Assembly (NCBI RefSeq): GCF_004006535.1
Contig: NZ_RLIH01000008.1
Location: forward strand, 34,925 to 98,924
DNA from: Anaerosphaera multitolerans
Lineage (GTDB): Bacteria; Bacillota; Clostridia; Tissierellales; Peptoniphilaceae
Reading direction: 5' to 3'
DNA: 64,000 nucleotides
Below the pieces are notes generated by a model. That model was not told the origin of the DNA. It did not search any database and saw only the letters and a list, made by a program, of their open reading frames with translations. This document shows, in pieces, positions 38,033 through 47,378 of the stretch (position 1 is the first letter of the stretch; every line of letters starts with the position of its first letter). A program made the translations under genes and the position numbers.

Positions 38033-39160
38033 TTATTTTGGCCTTGGTCCTAAAAATTGATAGTAGTAAGTTTTTATTCTTCCGTTATATAACTTCCTGT
38101 TTCTATCAGCTTTCTTTCCAAAATTCCGCTCAAATTTATCATCTGAAGAAATTGCATATAAAGACCAGGTAGGAATACTTCTATAGAGTTTCCCCAGCTC
38201 TCTCTCCAACTCCTCAGTTTCATCTCCGCCTATTCTAACTCCATAGGGCGGATTTGTAATAATAACCCCATAATCATCAGGAAGATCTAATTCTCTAATA
38301 TCCTTAACAAAAAATTTAATATCTTCATCTAATCCTAAAATTTCCGCATTTTGCTTAGCAACATTAATAGCTTGATAGGATATGTCGCTAGCTATAATTT
38401 GAAGTTCTTTTTCATAATCTATTTCACCGTAACATCTAGCTCTTTCCTCTTTAAAAATTTCTTCATCTATAAACATAAACTTTTCACTGTCAAAGTGTCT
38501 CATAATACCGGGAGCTATATTTTTCCCAATCATTGCCGCTTCTATAGGAATAGTTCCACTTCCGCAAAAAGGGTCACATAAAATCCTATCTTCATTCCAA
38601 AAGGAAAGTAATACCATAGATGCCGCTATCGTTTCAGATATAGGCGCTTTATAGGAGACTTCTCTATAACCTCTTTTATGAAGTCCATCACCAGAGGTAT
38701 CTAAAGTTATAGTAGCTATATCTTTAAAAAGTGAAACTTCCAATTTATATCTCTCTTCGCTTTTGCTAAAAGTTTCAATGTCATACTTAGTTTGTAATTT
38801 TTTTATTATTGCCTTTTCAACTATTCTCTGGCTATCGGAAACTGAAAATAATTTGGACTTTGCACTTCTTCCCTGCACAATAAAGTTACCCTTTTCAGAT
38901 ATTATCTTCGTCCAATCCACCTCGTAGGTTCTGTCAAATAACTCTTCAAAGCTATAAGCCTCAAAGGATGCAATTTTAATTAATATCCTCTCCGCACTTC
39001 TAAGTCTTAAATTTAGAATTGCAATATCTCTTAAAGTACCTTCTAATTCCACTCTTCCGTCATAGACCTTTAAATTTTCATAGCCTAAATTTAAAAGTTC
39101 TCTTTTAGCCACAGCCTCTAAACCAAAGTTTACAGTTACTACTATATTCACATTCTCCAT
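38033..39160 (-). CDS. THUMP-domain 23S rRNA guanine-N2 methyltransferase (RlmL/YpsC family)
   Basis: This 375-aa protein has an N-terminal ferredoxin-like plus THUMP RNA-binding region (about residues 1-160) and a Rossmann methyltransferase domain. The latter contains LCDPFCGSGTIPIEAA (SAM binding) and the catalytic ITNPPYGVRIG. By family it methylates a guanine in large-subunit rRNA, like the N-terminal half of E. coli RlmL. It is a single gene with ATG at 39160 behind AGAGGTG. The exact position modified cannot be read from the sequence. Confidence 0.92.
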   Translation of the reverse strand: MENVNIVVTVNFGLEAVAKRELLNLGYENLKVYDGRVELEGTLRDIAILNLRLRSAERILIKIASFEAYSFEELFDRTYEVDWTKIISEKGNFIVQGRSAKSKLFSVSDSQRIVEKAIIKKLQTKYDIETFSKSEERYKLEVSLFKDIATITLDTSGDGLHKRGYREVSYKAPISETIAASMVLLSFWNEDRILCDPFCGSGTIPIEAAMIGKNIAPGIMRHFDSEKFMFIDEEIFKEERARCYGEIDYEKELQIIASDISYQAINVAKQNAEILGLDEDIKFFVKDIRELDLPDDYGVIITNPPYGVRIGGDETEELERELGKLYRSIPTWSLYAISSDDKFERNFGKKADRNRKLYNGRIKTYYYQFLGPRPK

Positions 39161-39244
39161 TTTACACCTCTAAAAATAATTATACATTGAAAGTCCTTTT
39201 AATGATATAAATATACACAAAAAGTCACCAGTAAGCACAAAATA

Positions 39245-39274
39245 GACTAAGATTAATAAATTATAATCTTAGTC
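39245..39274 (-). terminator. Hairpin terminator of the MacAB-like operon
   Basis: Perfect 11-bp stem GACTAAGATTA / TAATCTTAGTC with an eight-base loop, a few bases after the permease gene, followed by TATTTTG on the minus strand. Confidence 0.75.
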
Positions 39275-39280
39275 TAAATA

Positions 39281-40537
39281 TTACTCATATCTAAGGGCAT
39301 CTATCGGATTTAACTTAGCTGCTTTATTTGCAGGATAATATCCGAAGAACACTCCAATAAATGTAGAGAAACCCACAGCCACTAAGACTGCATTTATCGA
39401 AGGTAATGTAGGCGCTTTAAGGAGCGAACTTCCTACATATCCAAGTATTCCTCCAAGAACTACTCCCATAGCCCCGCCGATTATACAAAGAATTATACTC
39501 TCTACAATAAACTGACTTCTAATGTTGTTATTAGTTGCACCAAGCGCCTTTCTAACACCTATTTCTCTCGTTCTTTCAGTTACAGATACTAGAAGTATAT
39601 TCATTACTCCAATACCGCCTACTAAGAGCGATATTGCAGCTATTGCTCCTATTGCAATATTCATAGTACCCATTACTTGGTTTACAGTATCTAACTCTGA
39701 CTCCGCAGTATATACAACAGGTTCATAATTGTCATTTTCAGCATAATAGTTGGAAATTAGAAAGTTTTGTAAATCCTCTGAAAGTTTTGCAACGTCCTTT
39801 GTGTCCTTTGCACTTAACATTATAGAGTCGTAACCTTCTTTTTCCGGCACTTCAATTCGCTCACCTGTACTTAAAGGAATATAAATATTAGTAGTTGGCT
39901 TATCAGAACCACCCATCATACCCATCATAGGATTTGTTTCATACTTATAAACTCCTGCTATTGAAAAAACTTGAAGTCCTTTTGAATCCGTATATACGTT
40001 AATTTCACTACCTATTGCCTTGCTGTTATCCCCGCCGAATATCTCTTTTACAACTTCACTGGAGATAACGGCAATACTTCTACCTTGAACGATATCATCT
40101 TGATTTAAAAATCGTCCCGATTGCATTTTCACATTATTAATTATCTCTCCACCCTCACTGACAGAGTATATCCTAATCGGTGCAGTCTTTTTCCCATCTT
40201 TTACTTCTCCGGAAAAAGTCGGTCCGCTTATTTCCAAAGCTTCAATTCTACTTCCAAATCTATTTTCAATCGTTTCAATAATGGTATTGCTAAGTAAGTC
40301 TGATTCCTGCATACCTGCATAATCACTGGAATTACCCTTTGGATTTATATAAATAACCATCTGATTACTGACAGATTGAAATTCTTTATTTACAAAATTG
40401 GTCATAGCATCGCCAATAGTCATAATTCCAATTACTGAGGCAATCCCGATTATAATTCCCAGCATAGTCAAAAAGGAACGCATTTTATTTGATTTTAAAC
40501 CTTCAAGCGAAAGTTTAATACTTTCCATTATATCCAT
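39281..40537 (-). CDS. MacB/FtsX-type ABC transporter permease
   Basis: This 418-aa protein has the MacB layout: an N-terminal helix (about residues 20-40), a large extracytoplasmic MacB_PCD domain (about 45-270), and three C-terminal helices of the FtsX domain. The segment SVTERTREIGVRKALGATNNNI is the family signature. With the ATPase and the adaptor encoded upstream it forms an export complex of the YknXYZ or MacAB kind, probably for a peptide, toxin or lipid-like compound. The substrate is unknown. It follows the ATPase gene by two bases. Confidence 0.92.
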   Translation of the reverse strand: MDIMESIKLSLEGLKSNKMRSFLTMLGIIIGIASVIGIMTIGDAMTNFVNKEFQSVSNQMVIYINPKGNSSDYAGMQESDLLSNTIIETIENRFGSRIEALEISGPTFSGEVKDGKKTAPIRIYSVSEGGEIINNVKMQSGRFLNQDDIVQGRSIAVISSEVVKEIFGGDNSKAIGSEINVYTDSKGLQVFSIAGVYKYETNPMMGMMGGSDKPTTNIYIPLSTGERIEVPEKEGYDSIMLSAKDTKDVAKLSEDLQNFLISNYYAENDNYEPVVYTAESELDTVNQVMGTMNIAIGAIAAISLLVGGIGVMNILLVSVTERTREIGVRKALGATNNNIRSQFIVESIILCIIGGAMGVVLGGILGYVGSSLLKAPTLPSINAVLVAVGFSTFIGVFFGYYPANKAAKLNPIDALRYE

Positions 40538-40539
40538 AT

Positions 40540-41217
40540 TTATTCCTCTAATATTCCGTCTTTCATAGTCAATACTCTTCCGGTTTCATCTGCAAGCTCT
40601 TGGTTGTGAGTAATAAGTATAATGGTTTTTTTCTCCTGCTCATTTAACTTATGAAAAAGGTCCATTACAACTCTGCCCGTCTTACTGTCAAGAGCTCCTG
40701 TAGGCTCATCTGCAAGAATAATGTCAGGATCATTTGCCATAGCTCTTGCAATGGCAACTCTTTGTTTCTGACCTCCTGAAAGCTCATTTGGTTGGTGATT
40801 TGCCCTATCGTCCATTTCCACAAGTTTTAACAACTCCATAGATCTTTCACGTCTGTCATTTCTACTCATTCTACCGTAAATCATTGGCAGCTCTACATTT
40901 TTTTGAGCATTAGACCTTGGTATTAAATTAAAACTTTGAAATACAAACCCTATTTTTTTATTTCTTATTTGTGATAACTCACTATCCTTTGCTTCCTCTA
41001 CGTTTAAACCAGCCAAGTTGTAATAACCCGAAGTGGCTCTATCTAAAACGCCTATTATATTCATTAAAGTGGACTTTCCCGAACCAGATGCTCCAACTAT
41101 GGAAACAAACTCACCCTCTTCTACGGTGAGGTTTATTCCATGTAGTATCTCCAGTTCATTAGGCTGTCCAATATAGAATTTCTTAACTATATCTTTCATT
41201 TCAATGACTTTACTCAT
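40540..41217 (-). CDS. MacB/LolD-type ABC transporter ATPase
   Basis: This 225-aa ATPase powers the export complex. It has Walker A (GASGSGKST), the Q-loop in FVFQSFNLIPR, signature LSGGQKQRVAIARA, Walker B (IILADEPTGALD) and the H-loop (ITHNQELA). The sequence is typical of the MacB/YknY/LolD class, whose ATPase is encoded separately from the permease in Gram-positive bacteria. It lies between the adaptor gene (18 bp) and the permease gene. Confidence 0.95.
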   Translation of the reverse strand: MSKVIEMKDIVKKFYIGQPNELEILHGINLTVEEGEFVSIVGASGSGKSTLMNIIGVLDRATSGYYNLAGLNVEEAKDSELSQIRNKKIGFVFQSFNLIPRSNAQKNVELPMIYGRMSRNDRRERSMELLKLVEMDDRANHQPNELSGGQKQRVAIARAMANDPDIILADEPTGALDSKTGRVVMDLFHKLNEQEKKTIILITHNQELADETGRVLTMKDGILEE

Positions 41218-41235
41218 TTTACGCCTCCTAATTAT

Positions 41236-43119
41236 CTATACTGCAACTTCAGTCTCATCTATAAATTCAACTTCCAATCCGTTGCTGTATTTATCAGGAG
41301 AGGTTATAACTATTACACCATCTTTCAGCTTATCTGATTGAACTACGGTTTCCACGTCATTTTCAAGTCCGGTTATAACTTCTACTTCACTTAACTTAGT
41401 GCCCTTCTTGTTACTAGTTGCAATTAAAATGAAATTTTTACCATTTTTTTCATAAATTGCTGTTGAAGGAACCTTGTAGACATTTTTCTGTTCTTCTAAA
41501 ATATACTTAGCTCTAATATTCATGCCGGGTTTTAATTCCTCTGCATTTTTATCCAGCTTTATCTTAGTTCTATAAGTTACATCTTTTGATGCAGCACCGG
41601 TAGCGCCTGCAACTGACTCTGTCGCCATAGGTGCGGGATCTATAGAAACAACTTTACCTGAGAAAGGTTTCTCCTTACCAATGGCTTCACTGGTAACAAC
41701 TACTTTCATTCCAACTTTTACATCGTTTAAATCAAATTCTTTTACACTACTTTCAATTACTTGCTCATCTACAGTTTCTATAGTACAAATTGAACCTGCT
41801 GCAACTTGTCCCTTTTCCATAGTCTTAGAAGTAACAGTTCCTGAAATAGGAGCTCTTATTACAGTCTTATCCAAATCTTCATATAGATATTTCAAACTAA
41901 CTTGACTAGTTGAAGTATCAGAACTTGCTTGAGCTATATTAACACTATTTTCCAAAGAAGTAATTTGATCTTCAGCGGCAACCTTAGTAACTTCTAAGTT
42001 TTTCAATGCATTATCATAGGCATTTTTTGCAGCTTCGGCATTTTTTCTATAGGTTTCAAGCTGATCCTGTCTTGATTTTTCATTTCTTTCAGCCTTATCT
42101 TTATCAGTTTCTTCACTTTGTTTCGCAGTTTCTAAAGCAAGGTTCATTTGTTCCACTTTTCTCTCATAAGAAGTTATGGAATTTTCTGCCGTTTCCGCTG
42201 TATTTTCATACTTTGATAAATTTGCTTTTGCCTCAGCTAATTCTGTTTGCAATCTTTTCAATTCATTTGAATCATCACTTACATCTGTCTGTAAAGTTGC
42301 AGTTTGATAATTATCTGTTTGAGTATTATTTAAAACATTAGAGGTTTCCCTACTAATTTTTTTATCTAGTTCATCTATTCGAGATTGTAGGCTATCTATT
42401 CTATCCTGTTCCCCTCTAGCTAAACTTCTATTTCTACTTGCAGTATCTCTTGTTTCCCTTAACTCCTCTTGAGCTTGTTCATAGTTAAGCTGAGCTGTTT
42501 TTAAGGAATTACTAACTGTATCTTCTGAACTTTCAGCTGCAATTAGAGCATCATTATATCTCTCCTCTAAAGACTTTCTAAAATCCTGATAAGTCTTTTC
42601 AGCAGACTGCCAAGAATCATAGGCATTTATTAAACTGCTGTTAGCTCCGCTTATTGCACTATTCGTTCCATCTTCTCTATTTTTCTTAGCTTCATTTAAT
42701 TGATCTTCAGCACTTTTTATTTGAGCACCTGCAGTTTTTTTAGTTGCTCCTATTGTGGCTTGAGTTTGTGCTATCTGTTGTCTTATTGAAGAATCATCAA
42801 GTCTGGCAATAATATCTCCTTCCTTAACAACATCTCCAACCTCTACCTTAACTTCAGATATAGGCAAAGATTTTTCCGGATATATTGAAACGGAATCCTC
42901 ACTTTTCACCTTTCCCGTTTCACTTACGGAACTGATAAAATCTTCCTTAGCAAGTGAAATTGTTTCAGCTGTAGGAATTATCGTATAATTTTCGCCATTC
43001 TTACCTCTAAAAAACAAAAACCATACAGCTATAATTACAACTGCAACTACAATTACCTTTATTTTATTTCTACCTATAAAGTTTTTAACTTTGCCAAAAA
43101 CACTTTTAACTTTGTCCAA
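41236..43119 (-). CDS. MacA/HlyD-type membrane-fusion adaptor with very long coiled coil
   Basis: This 627-aa protein has one membrane anchor (about residues 20-37), a split biotinyl-lipoyl-like domain (KVEVGDVVKEGDIIARLDDS before the hairpin; RAPISGTVTSKTMEKGQVAAG after it), a beta-barrel and a C-terminal membrane-proximal domain. Between the lipoyl halves is a helical hairpin of roughly 270 residues (about 125-400), rich in Glu, Lys, Gln and Ala. Common MacA and YknX proteins are about 370-400 aa, so this hairpin is unusually long. The start is a TTG at 43119 behind AGGAGGC. It is first in the export operon. Confidence 0.88.
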   Translation of the reverse strand: MDKVKSVFGKVKNFIGRNKIKVIVVAVVIIAVWFLFFRGKNGENYTIIPTAETISLAKEDFISSVSETGKVKSEDSVSIYPEKSLPISEVKVEVGDVVKEGDIIARLDDSSIRQQIAQTQATIGATKKTAGAQIKSAEDQLNEAKKNREDGTNSAISGANSSLINAYDSWQSAEKTYQDFRKSLEERYNDALIAAESSEDTVSNSLKTAQLNYEQAQEELRETRDTASRNRSLARGEQDRIDSLQSRIDELDKKISRETSNVLNNTQTDNYQTATLQTDVSDDSNELKRLQTELAEAKANLSKYENTAETAENSITSYERKVEQMNLALETAKQSEETDKDKAERNEKSRQDQLETYRKNAEAAKNAYDNALKNLEVTKVAAEDQITSLENSVNIAQASSDTSTSQVSLKYLYEDLDKTVIRAPISGTVTSKTMEKGQVAAGSICTIETVDEQVIESSVKEFDLNDVKVGMKVVVTSEAIGKEKPFSGKVVSIDPAPMATESVAGATGAASKDVTYRTKIKLDKNAEELKPGMNIRAKYILEEQKNVYKVPSTAIYEKNGKNFILIATSNKKGTKLSEVEVITGLENDVETVVQSDKLKDGVIVITSPDKYSNGLEVEFIDETEVAV

Positions 43120-43390
43120 TTTCAGCCTCCTGTAATAATATGTTACTTTTATGTAATGTAATAATTATATAATACAATAATTAAAATTTTCAGTCAGAAT
43201 CTCTAAATTATTTCAAAGATTTAGTTAAATACTACAATTTGAGATACAAGAACAATTGTACCACTGAACAGTAGCAAAGTAAACTTACTAATTTGTAAGA
43301 TTTGTAAGCCCTAGTAATTAGCGTCAAAAAATTCCATAAAAAGAAACCCTACACCCAGTGTAAGGTTTCCTCATCTCTTTTAAAATAAGA
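43120..43390. other. Intergenic region upstream of the export operon
   Basis: This stretch contains the superoxide reductase terminator and the promoter area of the MacA-like gene. Candidate -10 boxes on the minus strand are TATAAT-like (about 43165) and TACAAT (about 43255, with TTTACT 17 bp before it). I see no gene. Confidence 0.35.
43343..43369 (-). terminator. Terminator of the superoxide reductase gene
   Basis: Minus-strand 12-bp stem (GAAACCTTACAC / GTGTAGGGTTTC) with a three-base loop, followed by TTTTT. Confidence 0.9.
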
Positions 43391-43747
43391 TTAAACTTCT
43401 TCTGAATTTTCCCATAAACCATGGATATTGCAGTAGCTCATTGCATATACAGTTCCCTTTTTGTCTGTTTTAACAGTAGCAACTACTTCAGGTTTAGTAA
43501 ATACTTCCTCTTCACCATGAGCATTAAATTCAAAAGATCCCACTTCTATTGGGAATTTAAATCCTTCTGGTTGGAAGAATACTTTAATCCATGCAATATG
43601 GTGCTCTAGAGTATTTGGATGCTCTATTTCTTCACCAATAATAGTCTTAATAACAAGTTCGCCATCTTTTCTTTCAACGTGAATTCCGGGAACGTGTTTT
43701 TCGTTTTTCCAATCTCCCATTTGTACTGTTTCAGTTAATTTTTTCAA
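43391..43747 (-). CDS. Superoxide reductase (one-iron, neelaredoxin type)
   Basis: This 118-aa protein reduces superoxide to hydrogen peroxide without producing oxygen, a detoxification route of anaerobes. It consists only of the catalytic domain and lacks the N-terminal desulforedoxin iron site of two-iron desulfoferrodoxins. The likely iron ligands are H18, H43, H49, C106 and H109, and the EKH motif (E16, K17) supplies the catalytic lysine. The start is a TTG at 43747 behind GGGGG. It is monocistronic with its own strong terminator, which suggests independent stress regulation. Confidence 0.94.
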   Translation of the reverse strand: MKKLTETVQMGDWKNEKHVPGIHVERKDGELVIKTIIGEEIEHPNTLEHHIAWIKVFFQPEGFKFPIEVGSFEFNAHGEEEVFTKPEVVATVKTDKKGTVYAMSYCNIHGLWENSEEV

Positions 43748-43943
43748 TCTTTATACCCCCTATAATTATAATACATTACTTAATATAAATACCCTTTTAT
43801 TAAAACATACCTACAGTATAATTAAATTTTTAATAAAACATTGTAAGTTAAATAAAATTAGTACATTAAGTTTTATTCTACTTCAATTATATTTTACCAA
43901 AACAATATAAATTTTCTATAGTATTAACAATATAAAATAAAAA

Positions 43944-43964
43944 ATAGCTGTACAAGACAGCTAT
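43944..43964 (-). terminator. Terminator of the VTT membrane protein gene
   Basis: Minus-strand 8-bp stem ATAGCTGT / ACAGCTAT with a five-base loop, followed by TTTTTATTTT; it starts at the stop codon. Confidence 0.85.
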
Positions 43965-44566
43965 CTCCATAAAAAACTTTTCAAAAAATAATTTCCCCCC
44001 AGAGTATAGGCTAATAAACTCCAAGGCTTTAAAAACAATATCACCAAAGCAAACCTTACAAAATTCATATTCATAAGTCCTGCAAATAAACAAAGTATAT
44101 CGTCAGGTGCAACAGGTAAAAATATTGCCAGTGCAAAAAATCCATCAAAATTATTGCCCTTGGCTAAATACTTAGTATAGTCCTTCATCCTTTTTTCGCC
44201 AATTAACTTTTTAACTAGACCTCTACCATAATATCTTGCCAAAAAATAATTTATAAATGAACCCGTTACAATACCTAAGTAATTATATACAGTTCCCCAA
44301 AGAGGTCCGAATATAAATACACCTGCTATACTGGTAATGCCGCCAGGAATTACCGGTATTACAACCTGTACAATTTGCAACAATATAAAAATGACAGGTC
44401 CTAGAATTCCCACCTCTCCAATAAAGAGATTTAATCTCTCCTGAGAGGTGAACAATCCCAATTGATATCCTCTTATTACAATAAATAGGGCACTAACCAT
44501 TCCAAATATCATTAACAAATTAATAAAATTATTTTTCCCAAGAGTTTTTACACTTTTAGATTCCAT
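43961..44566 (-). CDS. TVP38/TMEM64-type (VTT domain) membrane protein
   Basis: This 201-aa membrane protein has about five or six helices and the VTT-domain core ILGPVIFILLQIVQVVIPVIPG. GPLWGTVYNYLGIVTGSFINY and an FLPVAPDDILCLFAGL loop follow. The family is related to DedA proteins and is thought to move lipids or ions across the membrane; the precise role is unknown. I choose the ATG at 44566, six bases after AAGGTG; earlier GTG and ATG codons overlap that site. It is a single gene. Confidence 0.88.
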   Translation of the reverse strand: MESKSVKTLGKNNFINLLMIFGMVSALFIVIRGYQLGLFTSQERLNLFIGEVGILGPVIFILLQIVQVVIPVIPGGITSIAGVFIFGPLWGTVYNYLGIVTGSFINYFLARYYGRGLVKKLIGEKRMKDYTKYLAKGNNFDGFFALAIFLPVAPDDILCLFAGLMNMNFVRFALVILFLKPWSLLAYTLGGNYFLKSFLWR

Positions 44567-44644
44567 ACTCATCACCTTAGTGGAGTATATCCTAAATATA
44601 TTAATTTATTATTTGAAAAAGATTAAGAATCCTTTAAGATTAAA

Positions 44645-46222
44645 TTAATTTCCTGTAACTTCCATTATTTCATAATATGCCCAAAAAGTTTTAGATACGT
44701 CTTTAAAAGGATTTTTACTATACTTGCCTATGAATTCTTTATTAGGCGTTCTATTTAGAAGTTTGTTTAAAACTGTTGCTACTTCGGCTCTATTAATAGG
44801 CTCATTAGGAACAAATTTCCCCTCACTTCTACCGTTCATTAAACCGTTTGAAGTTACTATATCTATAGCTTCCTTACCCCAGAAATTTGAATTAACATCT
44901 TTAAAAGTAGTAGCCTTTGATTTTTTCTCTAAATCAGCAACTTTAACCAATATACTTGCAAACTCAGTTCTGGTTATTGGGTTTTCAGGTCTAAATTCTC
45001 CATTTTTATATCCTGAGATAAAACCGTTTTTCTCCATATATCCTACAGCATCTGCATACCAAGCTTCCTGCTTAACGTCTTTAAAGGAGGAGTATACCCC
45101 TGTTATATTTTCACCTGCATATATTTTAGCCAGTACACTTGCTACTTCTGACCTCTTCATACTTTCCTTAGGACCAAAGGTATCCTTTGAACGCCCATTC
45201 ATTATAGGAACTCTTATTTCGGAAATTCCTTCAGAAAGTTTATCCACTGCATCACTTACCTCTGATTGAATTACATCGGATTTCACTTTTATATACTGAG
45301 CATTGGCTAATGCGGCAGTAAGTCTCGCTGCATCTTCCTTTTTAACAGCTGATATATCCATACTTTTTGCCATTTCATAGTAATCATCTAGAACTTCCAT
45401 ATCTTCAGTAACTGTCGTAGACATATTTTCATCAATTAAAGATTCAGTAATGTAAGAATTTTTTACATCTTTTACTACAACTAAGTTACTTGCCGTCTTA
45501 TCTTCCCCGTCTTTTTTAAAATAACTTACAACATCTAACTTAGTTCCTATTTCCTGTTTGCTGATAGTAACTTTAAAATTTCCATCTTTATCGCTTGTAG
45601 CTTCTCCAAGAACCTTATCATTTAACAATACCTTAACTTTTGAGTTTGGTTCTGTTTTACCGGAAACTACTGTAGAGTTGTTATATACTTCATAAACTGT
45701 TAAATTTCCATCTTGTGCCTTAGTATTACTTTCCAAATTAGTCTGCCCTGAATTTTCATTTCCCGCCCTATCAACATAGGTTAGTACAAATGAATTTTTA
45801 AGAGCATCTTGACCTTTGGCATCTTCTTTAACCTTAGTCTTTATAACTACGCTAAATTCCTTTACACCCTTTAAAGCTTCCGTATCATTTACAGATAAAG
45901 TTACAAGGTTTTGAGTATTCTTCTTTACATTAGTTAAGGTCAAATCAACTTTGCCCTGAACCAACTCCGCTCCCGCAAGTTTTTGTTCTGTAACTTCCAA
46001 GTTGGAGTCCATTAAAATAGTAACTGCAAAAGACTTGTAATCCTTCATATAATCATCAGGTAGCTTAATGTTTAATTTATAGTTTAAAACATCTCCCTTT
46101 GATGCTGAATAAACAGCCGGTTGTTCAAATACTACCTGTATGTCTTCTTTTGCAAATACATTTACCGTAAATAAATTTAAAATCAAGCTAAAAATTAATA
46201 CACTATTTATAATTTTTCTCAT
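44645..46222 (-). CDS. Secreted surface protein with three SLH repeats
   Basis: This 525-aa protein has a signal peptide (residues 1 to about 24, cleavage after NVFA). Next come two immunoglobulin-like beta domains (about 25-165 cohesin-like and about 170-245 resembling bacterial Ig repeats) and a helical linker (about 265-335). Three S-layer homology motifs follow, with FKDVKQEAWYADAVGYMEKNGF, FKDVNSNFWGKEAIDI and a last, shorter FKDVSKTFWAYYEI. SLH domains anchor proteins to pyruvylated wall polysaccharide. The third repeat ends early. It is a single gene with ATG at 46222 behind AAGAGGTG. The N-terminal role, perhaps ligand binding, is unknown. Confidence 0.9.
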   Translation of the reverse strand: MRKIINSVLIFSLILNLFTVNVFAKEDIQVVFEQPAVYSASKGDVLNYKLNIKLPDDYMKDYKSFAVTILMDSNLEVTEQKLAGAELVQGKVDLTLTNVKKNTQNLVTLSVNDTEALKGVKEFSVVIKTKVKEDAKGQDALKNSFVLTYVDRAGNENSGQTNLESNTKAQDGNLTVYEVYNNSTVVSGKTEPNSKVKVLLNDKVLGEATSDKDGNFKVTISKQEIGTKLDVVSYFKKDGEDKTASNLVVVKDVKNSYITESLIDENMSTTVTEDMEVLDDYYEMAKSMDISAVKKEDAARLTAALANAQYIKVKSDVIQSEVSDAVDKLSEGISEIRVPIMNGRSKDTFGPKESMKRSEVASVLAKIYAGENITGVYSSFKDVKQEAWYADAVGYMEKNGFISGYKNGEFRPENPITRTEFASILVKVADLEKKSKATTFKDVNSNFWGKEAIDIVTSNGLMNGRSEGKFVPNEPINRAEVATVLNKLLNRTPNKEFIGKYSKNPFKDVSKTFWAYYEIMEVTGN

Positions 46223-46388
46223 TCAAGCACCTCTTATACCATTTAGATATATTTTTAGATTTATTATTAAATACATTATATATTAATTTTAAACTATTAT
46301 TTCAGATAAATAAATATGTAATAATAATGTAATCTTTCGTTTTTATAACATAGAAAGCTTAAACTTTTATTGAAAGTATAAATAAAAA

Positions 46389-46411
46389 GAGATAGTTAAA
46401 TAAACTATCCC
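46389..46411 (-). terminator. Terminator of thpR
   Basis: Minus-strand 9-bp stem (GGGATAGTT / AACTATCTC, one G-T pair) followed by TTTTTATTT. Confidence 0.8.
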
Positions 46412-46417
46412 TAAATC

Positions 46418-46945
46418 TTATTTTATATCGTACAGACTGCTGTACTTTACTCCCTCCTTTGTAAACCGGCTATGGTAGAGTGAAAGTTTCGGTCTTATTA
46501 TAGTAGGAAATTCAGGCAATGAGATTTTCAATATACTCTCCTCTTCTATTTGAACTTCTCTTGCAATGGTAATATGGGGAGTATACTTTCGATTTTCAAC
46601 CTCTATTCCAAGAGACATTAAAATTAATTTTAAGTTCCTATACAATTTTTGTAGCTCTTTTGTGTTTTTACATCCAAGCCACAAAAGTTTACTACCCCTC
46701 CTCTTGAAATAACCCAAATTTTCTATGGATAACTTTAAGTTTTCAGGATAGGACAGCGTTCTAAGTTCTTCTATTAATAAATCTTTAGTTTCTTCCTCTA
46801 CTTCTCCTAAAAAATGTAAAGTTAAATGTAAGTTTTCTACATTGGTTAACCTGTATTTTTTAGAATGGTTTTTTATTTCGTCCTGTATGCTCTTTATATT
46901 ATCTTTCCACTCTCTACTTAAATCCAAAGCTATAGACAGTCTCAT
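46418..46945 (-). CDS. thpR: RNA 2',3'-cyclic phosphodiesterase
   Basis: This 175-aa 2H phosphoesterase has the two HxTx motifs that form the active site: HLTL at H40 and HITI at H124. Members (formerly LigT) open 2',3'-cyclic phosphates on RNA ends; the cellular role in bacteria is not settled. Its length is typical (about 175-190 aa). It is monocistronic, with ATG at 46945 and a terminator just after the stop codon. Confidence 0.92.
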   Translation of the reverse strand: MRLSIALDLSREWKDNIKSIQDEIKNHSKKYRLTNVENLHLTLHFLGEVEEETKDLLIEELRTLSYPENLKLSIENLGYFKRRGSKLLWLGCKNTKELQKLYRNLKLILMSLGIEVENRKYTPHITIAREVQIEEESILKISLPEFPTIIRPKLSLYHSRFTKEGVKYSSLYDIK

Positions 46946-47033
46946 ATTATCCCCTCAACATATTATAAAACCATCATATCTAATTTTATTTAACTTTTAA
47001 ATAGTAATTATAAAAGTCATATAAAAAACATTC

Positions 47034-47059
47034 TAGAGAAAATTAATAACTTTTCTCTA
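47034..47059 (-). terminator. Terminator after the XRE fragment
   Basis: Minus-strand 9-bp perfect stem TAGAGAAAA / TTTTCTCTA with an eight-base loop; a TTTTTT run follows four bases later. Confidence 0.65.
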
Positions 47060-47062
47060 CTT

Positions 47063-47167
47063 TTAATTTGAAAGTACCTGCCGAGAAACTTTTAATTTTT
47101 CAGCAACTTCACTTTGAGTAATACCCAGTTTATTTCTCTCTTTTTGTAATCTTTCTCCTAATTTCAT
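47063..47167 (-). pseudogene. Truncated XRE-type HTH regulator, 34 codons
   Basis: The frame starts at an ATG (47167) with GGAAG upstream and encodes KLGERLQKERNKLGITQSE followed by VAEKLKVSRQVLSN, then stop. This is the first part of an XRE helix-turn-helix, cut exactly where 'SRQ.iSNWE' would continue. The terminator just after the stop suggests it is still a compact transcription unit. It is most likely a remnant of a larger regulator; a functional mini-protein is possible but unsupported. Confidence 0.6.
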
Positions 47168-47378
47168 TTTCAACTTCCTTTCACTTTAATTATATGAAGA
47201 TGATTTAATTTTCTAAAGACTGGAATATTTGCATTTGAATTTTTATATGTATTATTTAAGGCAAAGTTTCTTTGCATCCTCTGTTTTTCAATTTTTAATA
47301 ATTATATTCTACAAATTCCAAGCTATTAAAGATTAAAGGTTTTCAATAGTGGGAATGAATATAATAGAGGAGTGAATT

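Larger units (their letters stand above)
46946..47378. other. 433-bp region with a regulator fragment
   Basis: Apart from the 34-codon XRE fragment and its hairpin (47034-47167), this AT-rich stretch shows only a small dyad GCAAAG-TTT-CTTTGC on the plus strand (about 47260-47275). I see no further gene. Confidence 0.5.

Noticed and set aside
44724..45269. 181-codon plus-strand frame opposite the SLH protein gene
   Set aside because: It is the complement of the SLH coding region, which has a signal peptide and repeats; no start site support on the plus strand.
47360..47365. TATAAT as the promoter of the 72-aa membrane protein
   Set aside because: It abuts the ribosome binding site, so a transcript starting from it would lack that site.
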